A DNA stretch of 5,823 nucleotides. It comes from Candidatus Caenarcanales bacterium (GTDB lineage: Bacteria; Cyanobacteriota; Vampirovibrionia; Caenarcaniphilales; Caenarcanaceae). Positions 1 to 5,040 of this stretch are shown here, in pieces. Within the stretch, counting starts at the first letter, position 1; every line of letters begins with the position of its first letter. The stretch spans positions 1 through 5,823 of the forward strand of contig CANLFK010000136.1 of NCBI GenBank assembly GCA_947489925.1. The letters are read 5' to 3'. Both the position numbers and the translations under genes were made by a program. The notes beneath the pieces are model-generated. The model saw nothing but the letters and a program-made list of their open reading frames with translations. It ran no database searches and was not told the origin of the DNA.

Positions 1-173
1 GGGAAATCATTTGGCAACATTCTCCATTGACAGCCTGTTTTCAAAATATAGAAAATGGCATTCAAAATTAGAATTATTGGTATTTCTCTTTTTCGACCTC
101 TTTTTTCTTCTCTCACAAAATACTTTTTAATTAACAGAAATTGTTTATTATTAATATCGCTGGGATAATTCAT
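1..173 (-). CDS. IS5-family transposase, N-terminal fragment (runs off the left edge)
   Basis: Reading leftward from ATG at 173-171 gives 57 complete codons with no stop before the window ends. The protein starts MNYPSDINNKQ. A basic stretch (residues about 21-30, REEKRGRKRE) follows, then a hydrophobic helix (31-44) and KTGCQWRMLPNDF (45-57). The order YPSD near the N-terminus, a basic RGRKRE patch, LNAIFYxLKTG and CQWRMLPNDFP is the hallmark of the DUF4096 helix-turn-helix-like domain at the N-terminus of many IS5-family transposases. In those enzymes this region contributes to DNA binding, and the DDE catalytic core lies further downstream, here outside the window. An in-frame TGA at 188-186 limits upstream starts, so the ATG at 173 is the natural choice. 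I see no clear Shine-Dalgarno sequence. Whether the full gene is intact cannot be judged from this fragment. Confidence 0.88.
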   Translation of the reverse strand, partial: MNYPSDINNKQFLLIKKYFVREEKRGRKREIPIILILNAIFYILKTGCQWRMLPNDF

Positions 174-220
174 TGTTAGTTTCTTTCAGGAAGTCTAACT
201 TTAATTTATCTCAGTTTCTA

Positions 221-238
221 CTTTTTTTCAGACAGCTT
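221..238 (-). repeat. Putative IS terminal inverted repeat (one end)
   Basis: The minus strand reads AAGCTGTCTGAAAAAAAG from 238 down to 221: a short mixed tip followed by an A run, about 50 bp upstream of the transposase start. This position and composition fit an IS5-type end. The partner repeat is outside the window, so the call rests on placement and appearance alone. The plus strand here also contains a small hairpin (227-232 with 238-243) lying across the proposed boundary. Confidence 0.35.
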
Positions 239-241
239 CTG

Positions 242-279
242 AATCGCAGATTAGCACAAATAACACTGATTTCACAGAT
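242..279 (-). repeat. Four adjoining 9-10 bp degenerate repeats (ATCTGTG-like)
   Basis: Read on the minus strand, the segment divides into ATCTGTGAA (279-271), ATCAGTGTT (270-262), ATTTGTGCTA (261-252) and ATCTGCGATT (251-242). Each unit begins AT(C/T)(T/A)G(T/C)G or one change from it, with no spacer. From memory, strings of CGCAGATT/CACAGATT units occur in intergenic DNA of several bacterial groups, but no function is assigned here. The tract lies between the putative IS end and the glmU stop. The remaining 280-333 holds only a weak AT-rich hairpin (289-294 with 306-311). Confidence 0.45.
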
Positions 280-333
280 ATTTTATTTACAGTTTTTCCA
301 TCTTGAACTGTGATTGAAATGATTTATGGATTA

Positions 334-1719
334 TTATTTAACCCAATTTTCTTTGATAATTTGTTTGCTACGAGCAATAATCAAGCTATTTGAATGTTCA
401 ACATCTTGTGTTACAGTGCTACCAGCCGCCACAAAACAACTATCTGCAATTTGAACTGGAGCAACAAAAACACAATTACTGCCAACTTTAACTTTATCAC
501 CAATTATAGTTTTACTTTTATTGCCACTTAAAGCATTGTAATTAGCTGTAATTGTACCAGCTCCAATATTTACTTCTTCTCCTAAAGTGCAATCTCCCAT
601 ATAGCTTAAATGAGAAACCTTTGAATTTTTGCCAATAAAGCTATTTTTCACTTCCACAAAATCACCAATCAAAACACCAGTATCCAAAATAGTTTGTGGT
701 CTCAAATTAGCAAAAGGTCCAACTGAACACTGATCCGCAATATTTACTTCAACCAAATTAGACTGACGAATTGAACAATTATGACCAATTTCTGAATTTT
801 GAATAAAAGTATTAGGTCCAATATTTGACTCAGAGCCAATTTTCACTTTTCCGATGAATTGACAATTTGGCAAAATAACTGAATCTGCACCAATTTCGGT
901 TTCGGGTGAAATTAAAACTGTCGTTGAATCCAGAAAAGTAATTCCTTGAGCCATTAATTTTTGAACTTGTTTGCGACTGGCAGTTTGAATGGCTTTTTCC
1001 AAATCAGCCCGAGAATTAATACCCAAAACCTCCGATGAATCCTTGCAAATTGAAGAAATTACTTTTAAATTATTTGTAATTGCCCATTCAATTAAATCAG
1101 TCAAATAGTATTCCTGCTGAGAATTAGTATTTTGTATGCTGTCTAAACCTTCTTTGAGCTTAGAAAAACTTAAATTAAAATAATAAACACCCGCATTAAT
1201 TTCACTAATTTTTCTTTCATTTTCAGTGCAATCTTTTTCTTCACGAATAGCTTGAATTAAATCATTTTTACTTTTAATAATTCTTCCATAACCAGTTGGA
1301 TTATCAAGCTCAGCCGTCAAAATACCAATTTCAGCTTTTTCTAATTTTGTAGAATGAATTAAGTTTTGCAGTGTTTCTGTTGTCAAAAGCGGTGTATCAA
1401 TGCAAGTAATTAATAAATTTATATTTTCGTTTTCGGGCAAATTAATAAATCGTTCAGCACTTAAGGCAGTTTTTAAAGCATGAGCAGTGCCTAATTGTTG
1501 CTTTTGCTCAATAAAAAATTCTTGCTGATCTGATTTTAATAAAGCACTCAAAACTGGTAATTGATGCCCCAAAACAAATTGAATAAAGTCTGGTTTTAAA
1601 TTAATTAAAGCTTGTTTTACTCTGGCAAAAATACTTTGTCCCAAAAAATCATGCAATGCTTTGTGTTTCGCAGACTTAAATCTTGTACTTTTTCCAGCGG
1701 CTAAAACGACTATTTTCAT
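334..1719 (-). CDS. glmU: Bifunctional GlcNAc-1-phosphate uridylyltransferase / glucosamine-1-phosphate acetyltransferase
   Basis: This cytoplasmic enzyme acetylates glucosamine-1-phosphate and couples the product to UTP, giving UDP-GlcNAc for peptidoglycan and other glycans. At 461 residues it is close to the usual length of about 456. The N-terminal nucleotidyltransferase domain (about 1-235) shows LAAGKSTRF (6-14) with R13, K20, QLGTAHA (75-81), D108 in IDTPLL, PTGYGRI (141-147), N175 in EINAGVYYF, QQEYYLTD (201-208) and N235. The C-terminal left-handed beta-helix (about 255-461) has many hexapeptide repeats. It keeps the expected acetyltransferase residues: R340 in NLRP, K358 in VEVKNS, H370 and Y373 in HLSYMGD, N384 in NIGAGT, N393/N395 and R450. 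Odd points: the usual GxGTRM reads GKSTRF, PKVLH reads HKALH, and the glycine before the metal-binding aspartate is isoleucine. The ATG start lies 23 bp after the mraY stop without a clear Shine-Dalgarno, so co-transcription with mraY is likely. Confidence 0.97.
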   Translation of the reverse strand: MKIVVLAAGKSTRFKSAKHKALHDFLGQSIFARVKQALINLKPDFIQFVLGHQLPVLSALLKSDQQEFFIEQKQQLGTAHALKTALSAERFINLPENENINLLITCIDTPLLTTETLQNLIHSTKLEKAEIGILTAELDNPTGYGRIIKSKNDLIQAIREEKDCTENERKISEINAGVYYFNLSFSKLKEGLDSIQNTNSQQEYYLTDLIEWAITNNLKVISSICKDSSEVLGINSRADLEKAIQTASRKQVQKLMAQGITFLDSTTVLISPETEIGADSVILPNCQFIGKVKIGSESNIGPNTFIQNSEIGHNCSIRQSNLVEVNIADQCSVGPFANLRPQTILDTGVLIGDFVEVKNSFIGKNSKVSHLSYMGDCTLGEEVNIGAGTITANYNALSGNKSKTIIGDKVKVGSNCVFVAPVQIADSCFVAAGSTVTQDVEHSNSLIIARSKQIIKENWVK

Positions 1720-1742
1720 TTTATCTATTTTATCAAAACATA

Positions 1743-2768
1743 TTATTTTTGAAAGAATTTATTTAATAATAAAACCGCAATTAAACAAAAAACGGCTTGC
1801 ACAACAGCTAAATAAGCCACAATTTGTTTTTCATTTAAGCCACAAAGTTCTAAATGATGATGAAAAGGACTCATTTTAAAAGGTCTCCAATCTTTGTTAA
1901 AAAACTTTTTGGAGATTTTAGAGCTTAATACTTGCAATAACACAGAAACTGTTTCCCAGAGAGGAATAATAGCAATCAATAATAAATACCATTCTAATTT
2001 ATTGATAAGTGCCAAACTGGCTAAAGCCCCACCTAATAAAAAGCTACCCGTATCACCCATAAAAACCTTGGCTGGATAAGCATTAATATGCAAAAAACCG
2101 AAGCAAATACCGCTCAAAGCCATAGCCCAAAAAATTGATGAAATATTGAAAGTAGTTAAATAAATCAAAACGGCTAAACCCAAAAAGCTGCATCCCATTA
2201 CTGAAGCGGCTAATCCATCAAGTCCATCAGTTAAATTACTAGCATTCATAGTGCCAGCCAAAACAAAAAACACCAAAATACAAAATAAAATAAAGTTTAA
2301 ATTAATTGATAAATTAAAAAATTGTGTTTCAGTCCTCTGTAAAGCAAAAGCCACAATTAATGACAAAATAATCTGAGCTATTAATTTTTGTTTTGGCTTT
2401 AAACCTTCATTTTGTTTTTTAACTTTTTTTAAATAATCATCAAAAAAGCCAATCAGACCACTAAATAATATAACTAAAGCCTCTAAGCCAAGCACTTTAT
2501 AGTCCAAAGGCGTTTTACTAATTAAACTAAAAATATAATTAATAATAAAAACCAAAGGAATACAAATTATAAAAATTAAACCGCCAGCAGTAGGAGTAAA
2601 TTGTTTTTTCTGATGAGATTGGGGCCCTTCTTTGCGGATAAATTGCACAAAGCCTAATTTCTTTAATAAATTTAATAAAAATGATCCAGAGACAGCCAAA
2701 CTTAAATAAGAAAGACCAAATAAAATTAGACTATAAATGAAAAAACTGCTTTTCAAGGCTCTTGTCAA
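1743..2768 (-). CDS. mraY: Phospho-N-acetylmuramoyl-pentapeptide-transferase (lipid I synthase)
   Basis: MraY transfers phospho-MurNAc-pentapeptide from its UDP carrier to undecaprenyl phosphate, making lipid I, the first membrane step of peptidoglycan synthesis. The 341-residue protein is strongly hydrophobic, with about ten membrane helices, and has the family landmarks in order: EGPQSHQKKQFTPTAGG (47-63), the DD pair at 110-111 followed by a basic loop (112-126), NASNLTDGLDGLA (175-187) with D184, VFMGDTGSFLLGG (235-247) with D239, and PFHHHLELCG (301-310) with H303-H305. All catalytic or magnesium-binding residues expected of a working enzyme are present. The start is TTG at 2768-2766. 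An in-frame TAA lies only three bases before it, so no earlier start is possible, and the length upstream of the EGP motif matches Bacillus-type MraY. No Shine-Dalgarno is obvious. mraY usually lies in the division and cell wall (dcw) cluster between murF and murD, but here its partner is glmU. Confidence 0.97.
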   Translation of the reverse strand: MTRALKSSFFIYSLILFGLSYLSLAVSGSFLLNLLKKLGFVQFIRKEGPQSHQKKQFTPTAGGLIFIICIPLVFIINYIFSLISKTPLDYKVLGLEALVILFSGLIGFFDDYLKKVKKQNEGLKPKQKLIAQIILSLIVAFALQRTETQFFNLSINLNFILFCILVFFVLAGTMNASNLTDGLDGLAASVMGCSFLGLAVLIYLTTFNISSIFWAMALSGICFGFLHINAYPAKVFMGDTGSFLLGGALASLALINKLEWYLLLIAIIPLWETVSVLLQVLSSKISKKFFNKDWRPFKMSPFHHHLELCGLNEKQIVAYLAVVQAVFCLIAVLLLNKFFQK

Positions 2769-2788
2769 GGTTTAACAAAAGATTAAGT

Positions 2789-2816
2789 TTAACAGCTTTT
2801 TATTAATTAGTAAATT
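2789..2816 (+). promoter_or_regulatory. Possible sigma70-type promoter for def
   Basis: TTAACA (2789-2794, five of six matches to TTGACA) is followed after 16 bp by TAAATT (2811-2816, four of six matches to TATAAT). Transcription would start near 2823 and leave a leader of about 45 nt that includes the third GTTTAACA copy. This is a weak call in AT-rich DNA. Confidence 0.25.
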
Positions 2817-2831
2817 TGGGGTATTTGTTAA
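2802..2831 (-). promoter_or_regulatory. Possible promoter for mraY-glmU
   Basis: On the minus strand, TTAACA (2831-2826) is followed after 18 bp by ATTAAT (2807-2802), a four-of-six match to the -10 box. It mirrors the def candidate and uses the other arm of the same inverted repeat as its -35 element. The support is weak. Confidence 0.2.
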
Positions 2832-2868
2832 ACTTAAAGTAAGAAATTAAATTAAAAAATATTTGGAC

Positions 2869-3465
2869 ATGATTTTACCAATTTGCCAGTTTGGAGAAGA
2901 ATCTTTAAGAAGCTTATCAATTGAGGTCGATAAAAAAGAAATTAGAAGCAAATCTTTTAAAAAATTAATTAGAGATATGCTTGAAACTATGTATAAATTG
3001 GAAGGAGTTGGTCTTGCTGCCCCGCAAGTAGGTGTTAATAAACGATTAATTGTTTTAGATACTAATTGGTTTGATGGTGAGCCAAAACCTTTGATTTTAA
3101 TTAATCCAGAAATTGTTTATAAAGATGGTGAATTAATGAGCGAAGAAGGCTGTTTAAGTTTTAAAGGAAGCTCGATGAAAAAAACTGGTGTGCAATTAAA
3201 TAAAGTAAAACGATTTAAAAAAGTGAAGGTGAATTATACAGACTTAGATAATAAAAAACAGTCAATAGAAGCAGATGGAAATTTATTGTCTCGTTGTTTA
3301 CAACATGAAATAGACCATTTAGACGGCATTTTATTTATTGATAGGGATACAGACTTAGATGAAGTAATTAAACAATTAGTCAAAAATGGCTTTGAAAGCT
3401 CTTTGAAAAAAGAAAAACCCGATATTGAATTGAATAATTTGGAGAATGTATCTAGCTTAAGTTAA
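2869..3465 (+). CDS. def: Peptide deformylase
   Basis: Peptide deformylase is a metal-dependent cytoplasmic enzyme that removes the formyl group from the initiating methionine of new proteins. All three family motifs are present (numbering from ATG at 2869): GVGLAAPQVG (46-55), EEGCLSF (92-98) with metal ligand C95, and QHEIDHLDG (145-153) with H146 and H150 as metal ligands and E147 as the catalytic base. The 198-residue length is slightly long because of a Lys/Glu-rich tail of about 35 residues after the catalytic helix. After CLSF the usual proline is absent, and the following loop and strand (about 99-123) are unusually lysine-rich. I chose ATG at 2869 because MILPICQFGEE matches the normal MxxxILxFPD-type start. 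A TTG two codons earlier (2863) is possible. No Shine-Dalgarno stands out for either. fmt, a common neighbour of def, is not in this window; the next gene is 34 bp downstream on the same strand. Confidence 0.95.
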   Translation: MILPICQFGEESLRSLSIEVDKKEIRSKSFKKLIRDMLETMYKLEGVGLAAPQVGVNKRLIVLDTNWFDGEPKPLILINPEIVYKDGELMSEEGCLSFKGSSMKKTGVQLNKVKRFKKVKVNYTDLDNKKQSIEADGNLLSRCLQHEIDHLDGILFIDRDTDLDEVIKQLVKNGFESSLKKEKPDIELNNLENVSSLS

Positions 3466-3488
3466 AATTAGTTCTAACTTATAGTTTC

Positions 3489-3492
3489 AGGT
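3489..3492 (+). promoter_or_regulatory. Ribosome binding site supporting a TTG start at 3500
   Basis: AGGT lies 7 nt before the TTG at 3500-3502. The next in-frame methionine is about 100 codons downstream and would delete the membrane anchor, so this site decides the start. Confidence 0.5.
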
Positions 3493-3499
3493 TAATTCA

Positions 3500-4204
3500 T
3501 TGTCGGGGATTAAGCAAAATTCTTGGATTCCTATTTTGGGCATAATATTAATTGGTGCTTATATTTTATTGTCTCAAATCAGATTCGGTTTTCAATCTTC
3601 AAAGCAAGATAAAACTCAAATCAATAATAATTTACAAACACAAAGCTTAAATAAAAAAAACATACTTAAAAATTCAGAGTCTACAACTTTATTAAAAGAA
3701 GAAGGCTTATTCCAAATTTTAATACCTGAAGCATTTTCTTCTTTGCCTTATAAAGTATTGCAAGAAATCCCAGATCCAGAGTCTGGACAGTCTTTAAGCA
3801 TGCCATATTATCGTTATCAATCGGCTGATAATATAAGCACATATGAAATAGGTTATATTCGCCTACCAGAAGACCGATTTCAGTCTAAATCACATGAACA
3901 AATTTTAAATGATTTGACTCAGGGAGAATTATCAAGGATGCAAGGACTTTTACGCAAAGAAATTACAACTAATCAAAGTTTTCAACTGTCCAACCGTGAA
4001 ATTCATATTGAATCAGTTACTAATGGGCTATATGCAAGGGAAATATTAACTATTAATCGCCCATATATTTATATAATTTGTTTTACCTCTAAGAATAAAA
4101 ATAATTTGTTTAGCTCACAAACCGAGAAATATTTTTCGTCATTTAACTTATTTAAGCAAGACAATATAATGCCAAAAGCTATTATTATAAATTCTGAACA
4201 TTAA
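3500..4204 (+). CDS. Membrane-anchored protein of unknown function with a possible PsbP/DcrB-like domain
   Basis: I do not recognise a named family. The 234-residue product starts with a short polar segment, then one hydrophobic helix (about 9-26) suited to an uncleaved anchor or signal. A polar Asn/Gln/Lys linker (about 30-60) follows, then one globular domain (about 66-220). The domain opens with GLFQILIPEAF, continues with alternating strands (MPYYRYQS, TYEIGYIRLP), a helix (about 132-152), further strands (REIHIESV, REILTINRPYIYIICF), and ends with a helix plus YFSSFNLF. This order, with a 'FxVxxP' entry and a terminal 'FxxSF' helix, resembles small PsbP/DcrB/Mog1-like domains found in exported bacterial proteins. 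That is a fold-level guess. No lipobox cysteine is present. The start is TTG, backed by an AGGT 7 nt upstream. It lies 34 bp after def on the same strand, so an operon is likely, but a functional link is not shown. Confidence 0.8.
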   Translation: MSGIKQNSWIPILGIILIGAYILLSQIRFGFQSSKQDKTQINNNLQTQSLNKKNILKNSESTTLLKEEGLFQILIPEAFSSLPYKVLQEIPDPESGQSLSMPYYRYQSADNISTYEIGYIRLPEDRFQSKSHEQILNDLTQGELSRMQGLLRKEITTNQSFQLSNREIHIESVTNGLYAREILTINRPYIYIICFTSKNKNNLFSSQTEKYFSSFNLFKQDNIMPKAIIINSEH

Positions 4205-4207
4205 TGC

Positions 4208-4258
4208 AAAAAAATCCCTTCCAAGTGGCAAATCAATAAGCCAAATTCATGGAAGGGA
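4208..4258 (-). terminator. Intrinsic terminator of the Gly/Tyr-rich protein gene
   Basis: TCCCTTCCA (4215-4223) pairs perfectly with TGGAAGGGA (4250-4258), a 9-bp stem with good GC content for this region. Within the loop TGGC (4226-4229) can also pair with GCCA (4240-4243). On the minus strand the stem is followed by seven Ts (4214-4208), the expected U tract. On the plus strand it is followed by AAAGTTGTTATA, which is not a U tract, so the signal works in one direction only. It starts about 44 bp beyond the stop of the minus-strand gene and ends four bases from the stop of the convergent plus-strand gene. Confidence 0.85.
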
Positions 4259-4301
4259 AAGTTGTTATAAGCTATAAATTTGATTTAAGCTGGAATTAAA
4301 T

Positions 4302-4805
4302 TTAATACCAACCACTGTAAGCACTTCCATAACCATAACCAATACCGCTATAGCCACCATATCCGCCACCATAAGCATTGTTGCCATAGCCAGTGCCATA
4401 ATAATTACCATAACCAGTGCCATATCCGTTACCATAGCCACCACCATAATAATTACCATAGCCACCAGTACCAAAGCCAGTACCAAAGCCAGTACCATAA
4501 CCAGTGCCATAATAGCTTGGATAATAACTATTAACATATCCTACTGATGAGCCAAACCCAGTACCATAATAATTGCCAAAGCCATTGCCAAATCCAGTGC
4601 CATAATAATTACCAAAGCCATTACCAAAACCACCTCTACGAGATAATGCCCAAGTGTTTAATCCGCCTAAAGCCAAAGCAGAACCGCCCAAGGCAACGCC
4701 AGTAATAGCCAAGCCTCTATCAGTGATACGAGCTTCTGATTTTTGAGCTGGAAATAAACCTGATAATAAACCTAAAAAAGAGAGAGCTAAAAATATTTTT
4801 TTCAT
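4302..4805 (-). CDS. Exported glycine/tyrosine-rich repeat protein of unknown function
   Basis: The 167-residue product has a classic signal peptide: MKK, then a hydrophobic core (about 4-18), with likely cleavage after KSEA (25). A second small-residue hydrophobic segment (about 31-53, rich in Gly, Ala and Leu) could be a membrane helix or glycine zipper. From residue 58 to the end it is low-complexity. By my count 45 of 110 residues are Gly, 26 Tyr and 7 Phe, with Asn, Thr and Ser filling in. Units such as (F/Y)GNYYGTG recur, and a 12-residue unit is repeated back to back at 60-71 and 72-83. There is no cysteine and only a few charged residues, all before residue 58. A surface, matrix or self-assembling role is possible, but nothing in the sequence proves it. 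ATG at 4805 has AAGG 10 nt upstream. It has its own apparent promoter and terminator, so it is probably a single-gene unit. Convergent with the upstream plus-strand pair. Confidence 0.88.
   Translation of the reverse strand: MKKIFLALSFLGLLSGLFPAQKSEARITDRGLAITGVALGGSALALGGLNTWALSRRGGFGNGFGNYYGTGFGNGFGNYYGTGFGSSVGYVNSYYPSYYGTGYGTGFGTGFGTGGYGNYYGGGYGNGYGTGYGNYYGTGYGNNAYGGGYGGYSGIGYGYGSAYSGWY
4557..4628 (-). repeat. Tandem 36-bp coding repeat in the Gly/Tyr-rich gene
   Basis: Positions 4593-4628 and 4557-4592 encode the same 12 residues, FGNGFGNYYGTG. The two DNA copies match at 32 of 36 positions, and all four differences are third-position transitions, so the protein repeat is exact. Looser related units continue to about 4330. 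This indicates duplication followed by selection on the protein sequence. Confidence 0.8.
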
Positions 4806-4816
4806 GATTTTGAAAC

Positions 4817-4828
4817 CTTAAATTTAAG
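4817..4828. repeat. 12-bp perfect palindrome overlapping the ribosome binding site
   Basis: CTTAAATTTAAG is its own reverse complement and overlaps the AAGG (4819-4816 on the minus strand) that would serve the Gly/Tyr-rich gene. It could hide the ribosome site in a weak hairpin or bind a regulator. It contains only two G:C pairs, so chance is a real alternative. Confidence 0.3.
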
Positions 4829-4899
4829 CAAGTGATTTAATTACATATTAACACCCTCTTGAATAAGGATTGTTTAAGAAATTTATTTTTTAGTAAAAC

Positions 4900-4928
4900 T
4901 TTATACTTTTCCCTAATTTGAGAGTTAA
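4900..4928 (-). promoter_or_regulatory. Probable sigma70-type promoter of the Gly/Tyr-rich protein gene
   Basis: On the minus strand TTAACT (4928-4923, four of six matches to TTGACA) is followed after exactly 17 bp by TATAAA (4905-4900, five of six matches to TATAAT). Transcription would start near 4893, giving a leader of about 88 nt before the ATG at 4805. The leader has no recognisable riboswitch. This is the best promoter candidate I found in the window. Confidence 0.45.
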
Positions 4929-4967
4929 TTCTTTAGTCTAATATTGGTTTACCGTACAAAAATAAAC

Positions 4968-4995
4968 AAATTATATAAAGCTTTTCTTCAAAAGC
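4968..4995 (-). terminator. Weak possible terminator of the right-edge gene
   Basis: GCTTTT (4980-4985) pairs with AAAAGC (4990-4995) around a four-base loop. On the minus strand it is followed by TTTATATAATTTG. The stem has only two G:C pairs and the T tract is interrupted, so termination would be inefficient. Its place, 45 bp beyond the stop at 5041, is suitable. The rest of the 4806-5040 gap holds the promoter and palindrome listed separately and no gene that I can see. Confidence 0.3.
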
Positions 4996-5040
4996 CACTT
5001 TGAGCTTGGAGATTTAACTGAAATTTTTATTTATATAAAA

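Larger units (their letters stand above)
1..238 (-). mobile_element. End of an IS5-family insertion sequence, truncated by the window edge
   Basis: The assignment rests on the transposase start at 173, which has the N-terminal signature of IS5-type transposases. The outer boundary is inferred. About 50 bp upstream of that start, the minus strand reads AAGCTGTCTGAAAAAAAG (238 down to 221), which has the look of an IS terminal repeat. The rest of the element, including the other terminal repeat and one copy of any target duplication, lies left of the window, so the boundary may be off by a few bases. The element sits about 95 bp past the glmU stop codon and reads in the same direction, so glmU transcripts could run into it. 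Between end and start codon, GTTAG and CTAAC (arms at 175-179 and 195-199) form an imperfect hairpin immediately before the transposase ATG. Confidence 0.7.
2770..2837. promoter_or_regulatory. Divergent mraY/def control region with three GTTTAACA motifs
   Basis: GTTTAACA occurs on the plus strand at 2770-2777 and 2787-2794, and on the minus strand at 2833-2826. The second and third copies sit inside a perfect 12-bp inverted repeat, TTAAGTTTAACA, at 2783-2794 (plus) and 2837-2826 (minus), separated by 31 bp. The first copy lies one base from the mraY TTG start. The only intergenic space between the divergent genes carries this pattern, so an operator, or paired promoters sharing the same element, is plausible. 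Each copy contains TTAACA, one mismatch from a -35 box. AT-rich composition raises the chance level, so the function is an inference. Confidence 0.4.

Noticed and set aside
289..311. Hairpin ACAGTT/AACTGT after the glmU stop as a terminator
   Set aside because: On the minus strand it is followed by AAATAAAATAT rather than a T tract, and the stem is short and AT-rich.
1661..1879. Plus-strand frame of 72 codons
   Set aside because: It lies opposite the glmU start and the mraY end, both of which have strong family motifs, and its translation shows no motif I recognise.
1894..2079. Plus-strand frame of 61 codons
   Set aside because: It is entirely antisense to conserved MraY sequence, including the FMGDTGS motif region.
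2763..2768. TTGACA on the minus strand as a -35 box
   Set aside because: The perfect hexamer is the mraY start codon plus the next codon. No suitable -10 box lies 16-18 bp downstream, so it looks coincidental.
2863..2868. TTG at 2863 as the start of def
   Set aside because: ATG two codons later gives the usual deformylase N-terminus. Without a Shine-Dalgarno for either codon, ATG is preferred, but the TTG is not excluded.
3458..3481. TAAGTTA/TAACTTA hairpin at the def stop as a terminator
   Set aside because: It is almost all A:T, has a 10-base loop and no T tract after it, and the next gene follows closely on the same strand.
4265..4537. Minus-strand 90-codon frame rich in Met, Val, Ala and Leu
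   Set aside because: It is another frame of the Gly/Tyr-rich repeat region. The GGN/TAY-type repeats produce a monotonous hydrophobic translation, while the overlapping frame has a signal peptide, ribosome site and third-position substitutions.
4302..4640. Repeats in the Gly/Tyr-rich gene as a CRISPR array
   Set aside because: The units are short, coding and adjoining, with no unique spacers between them.
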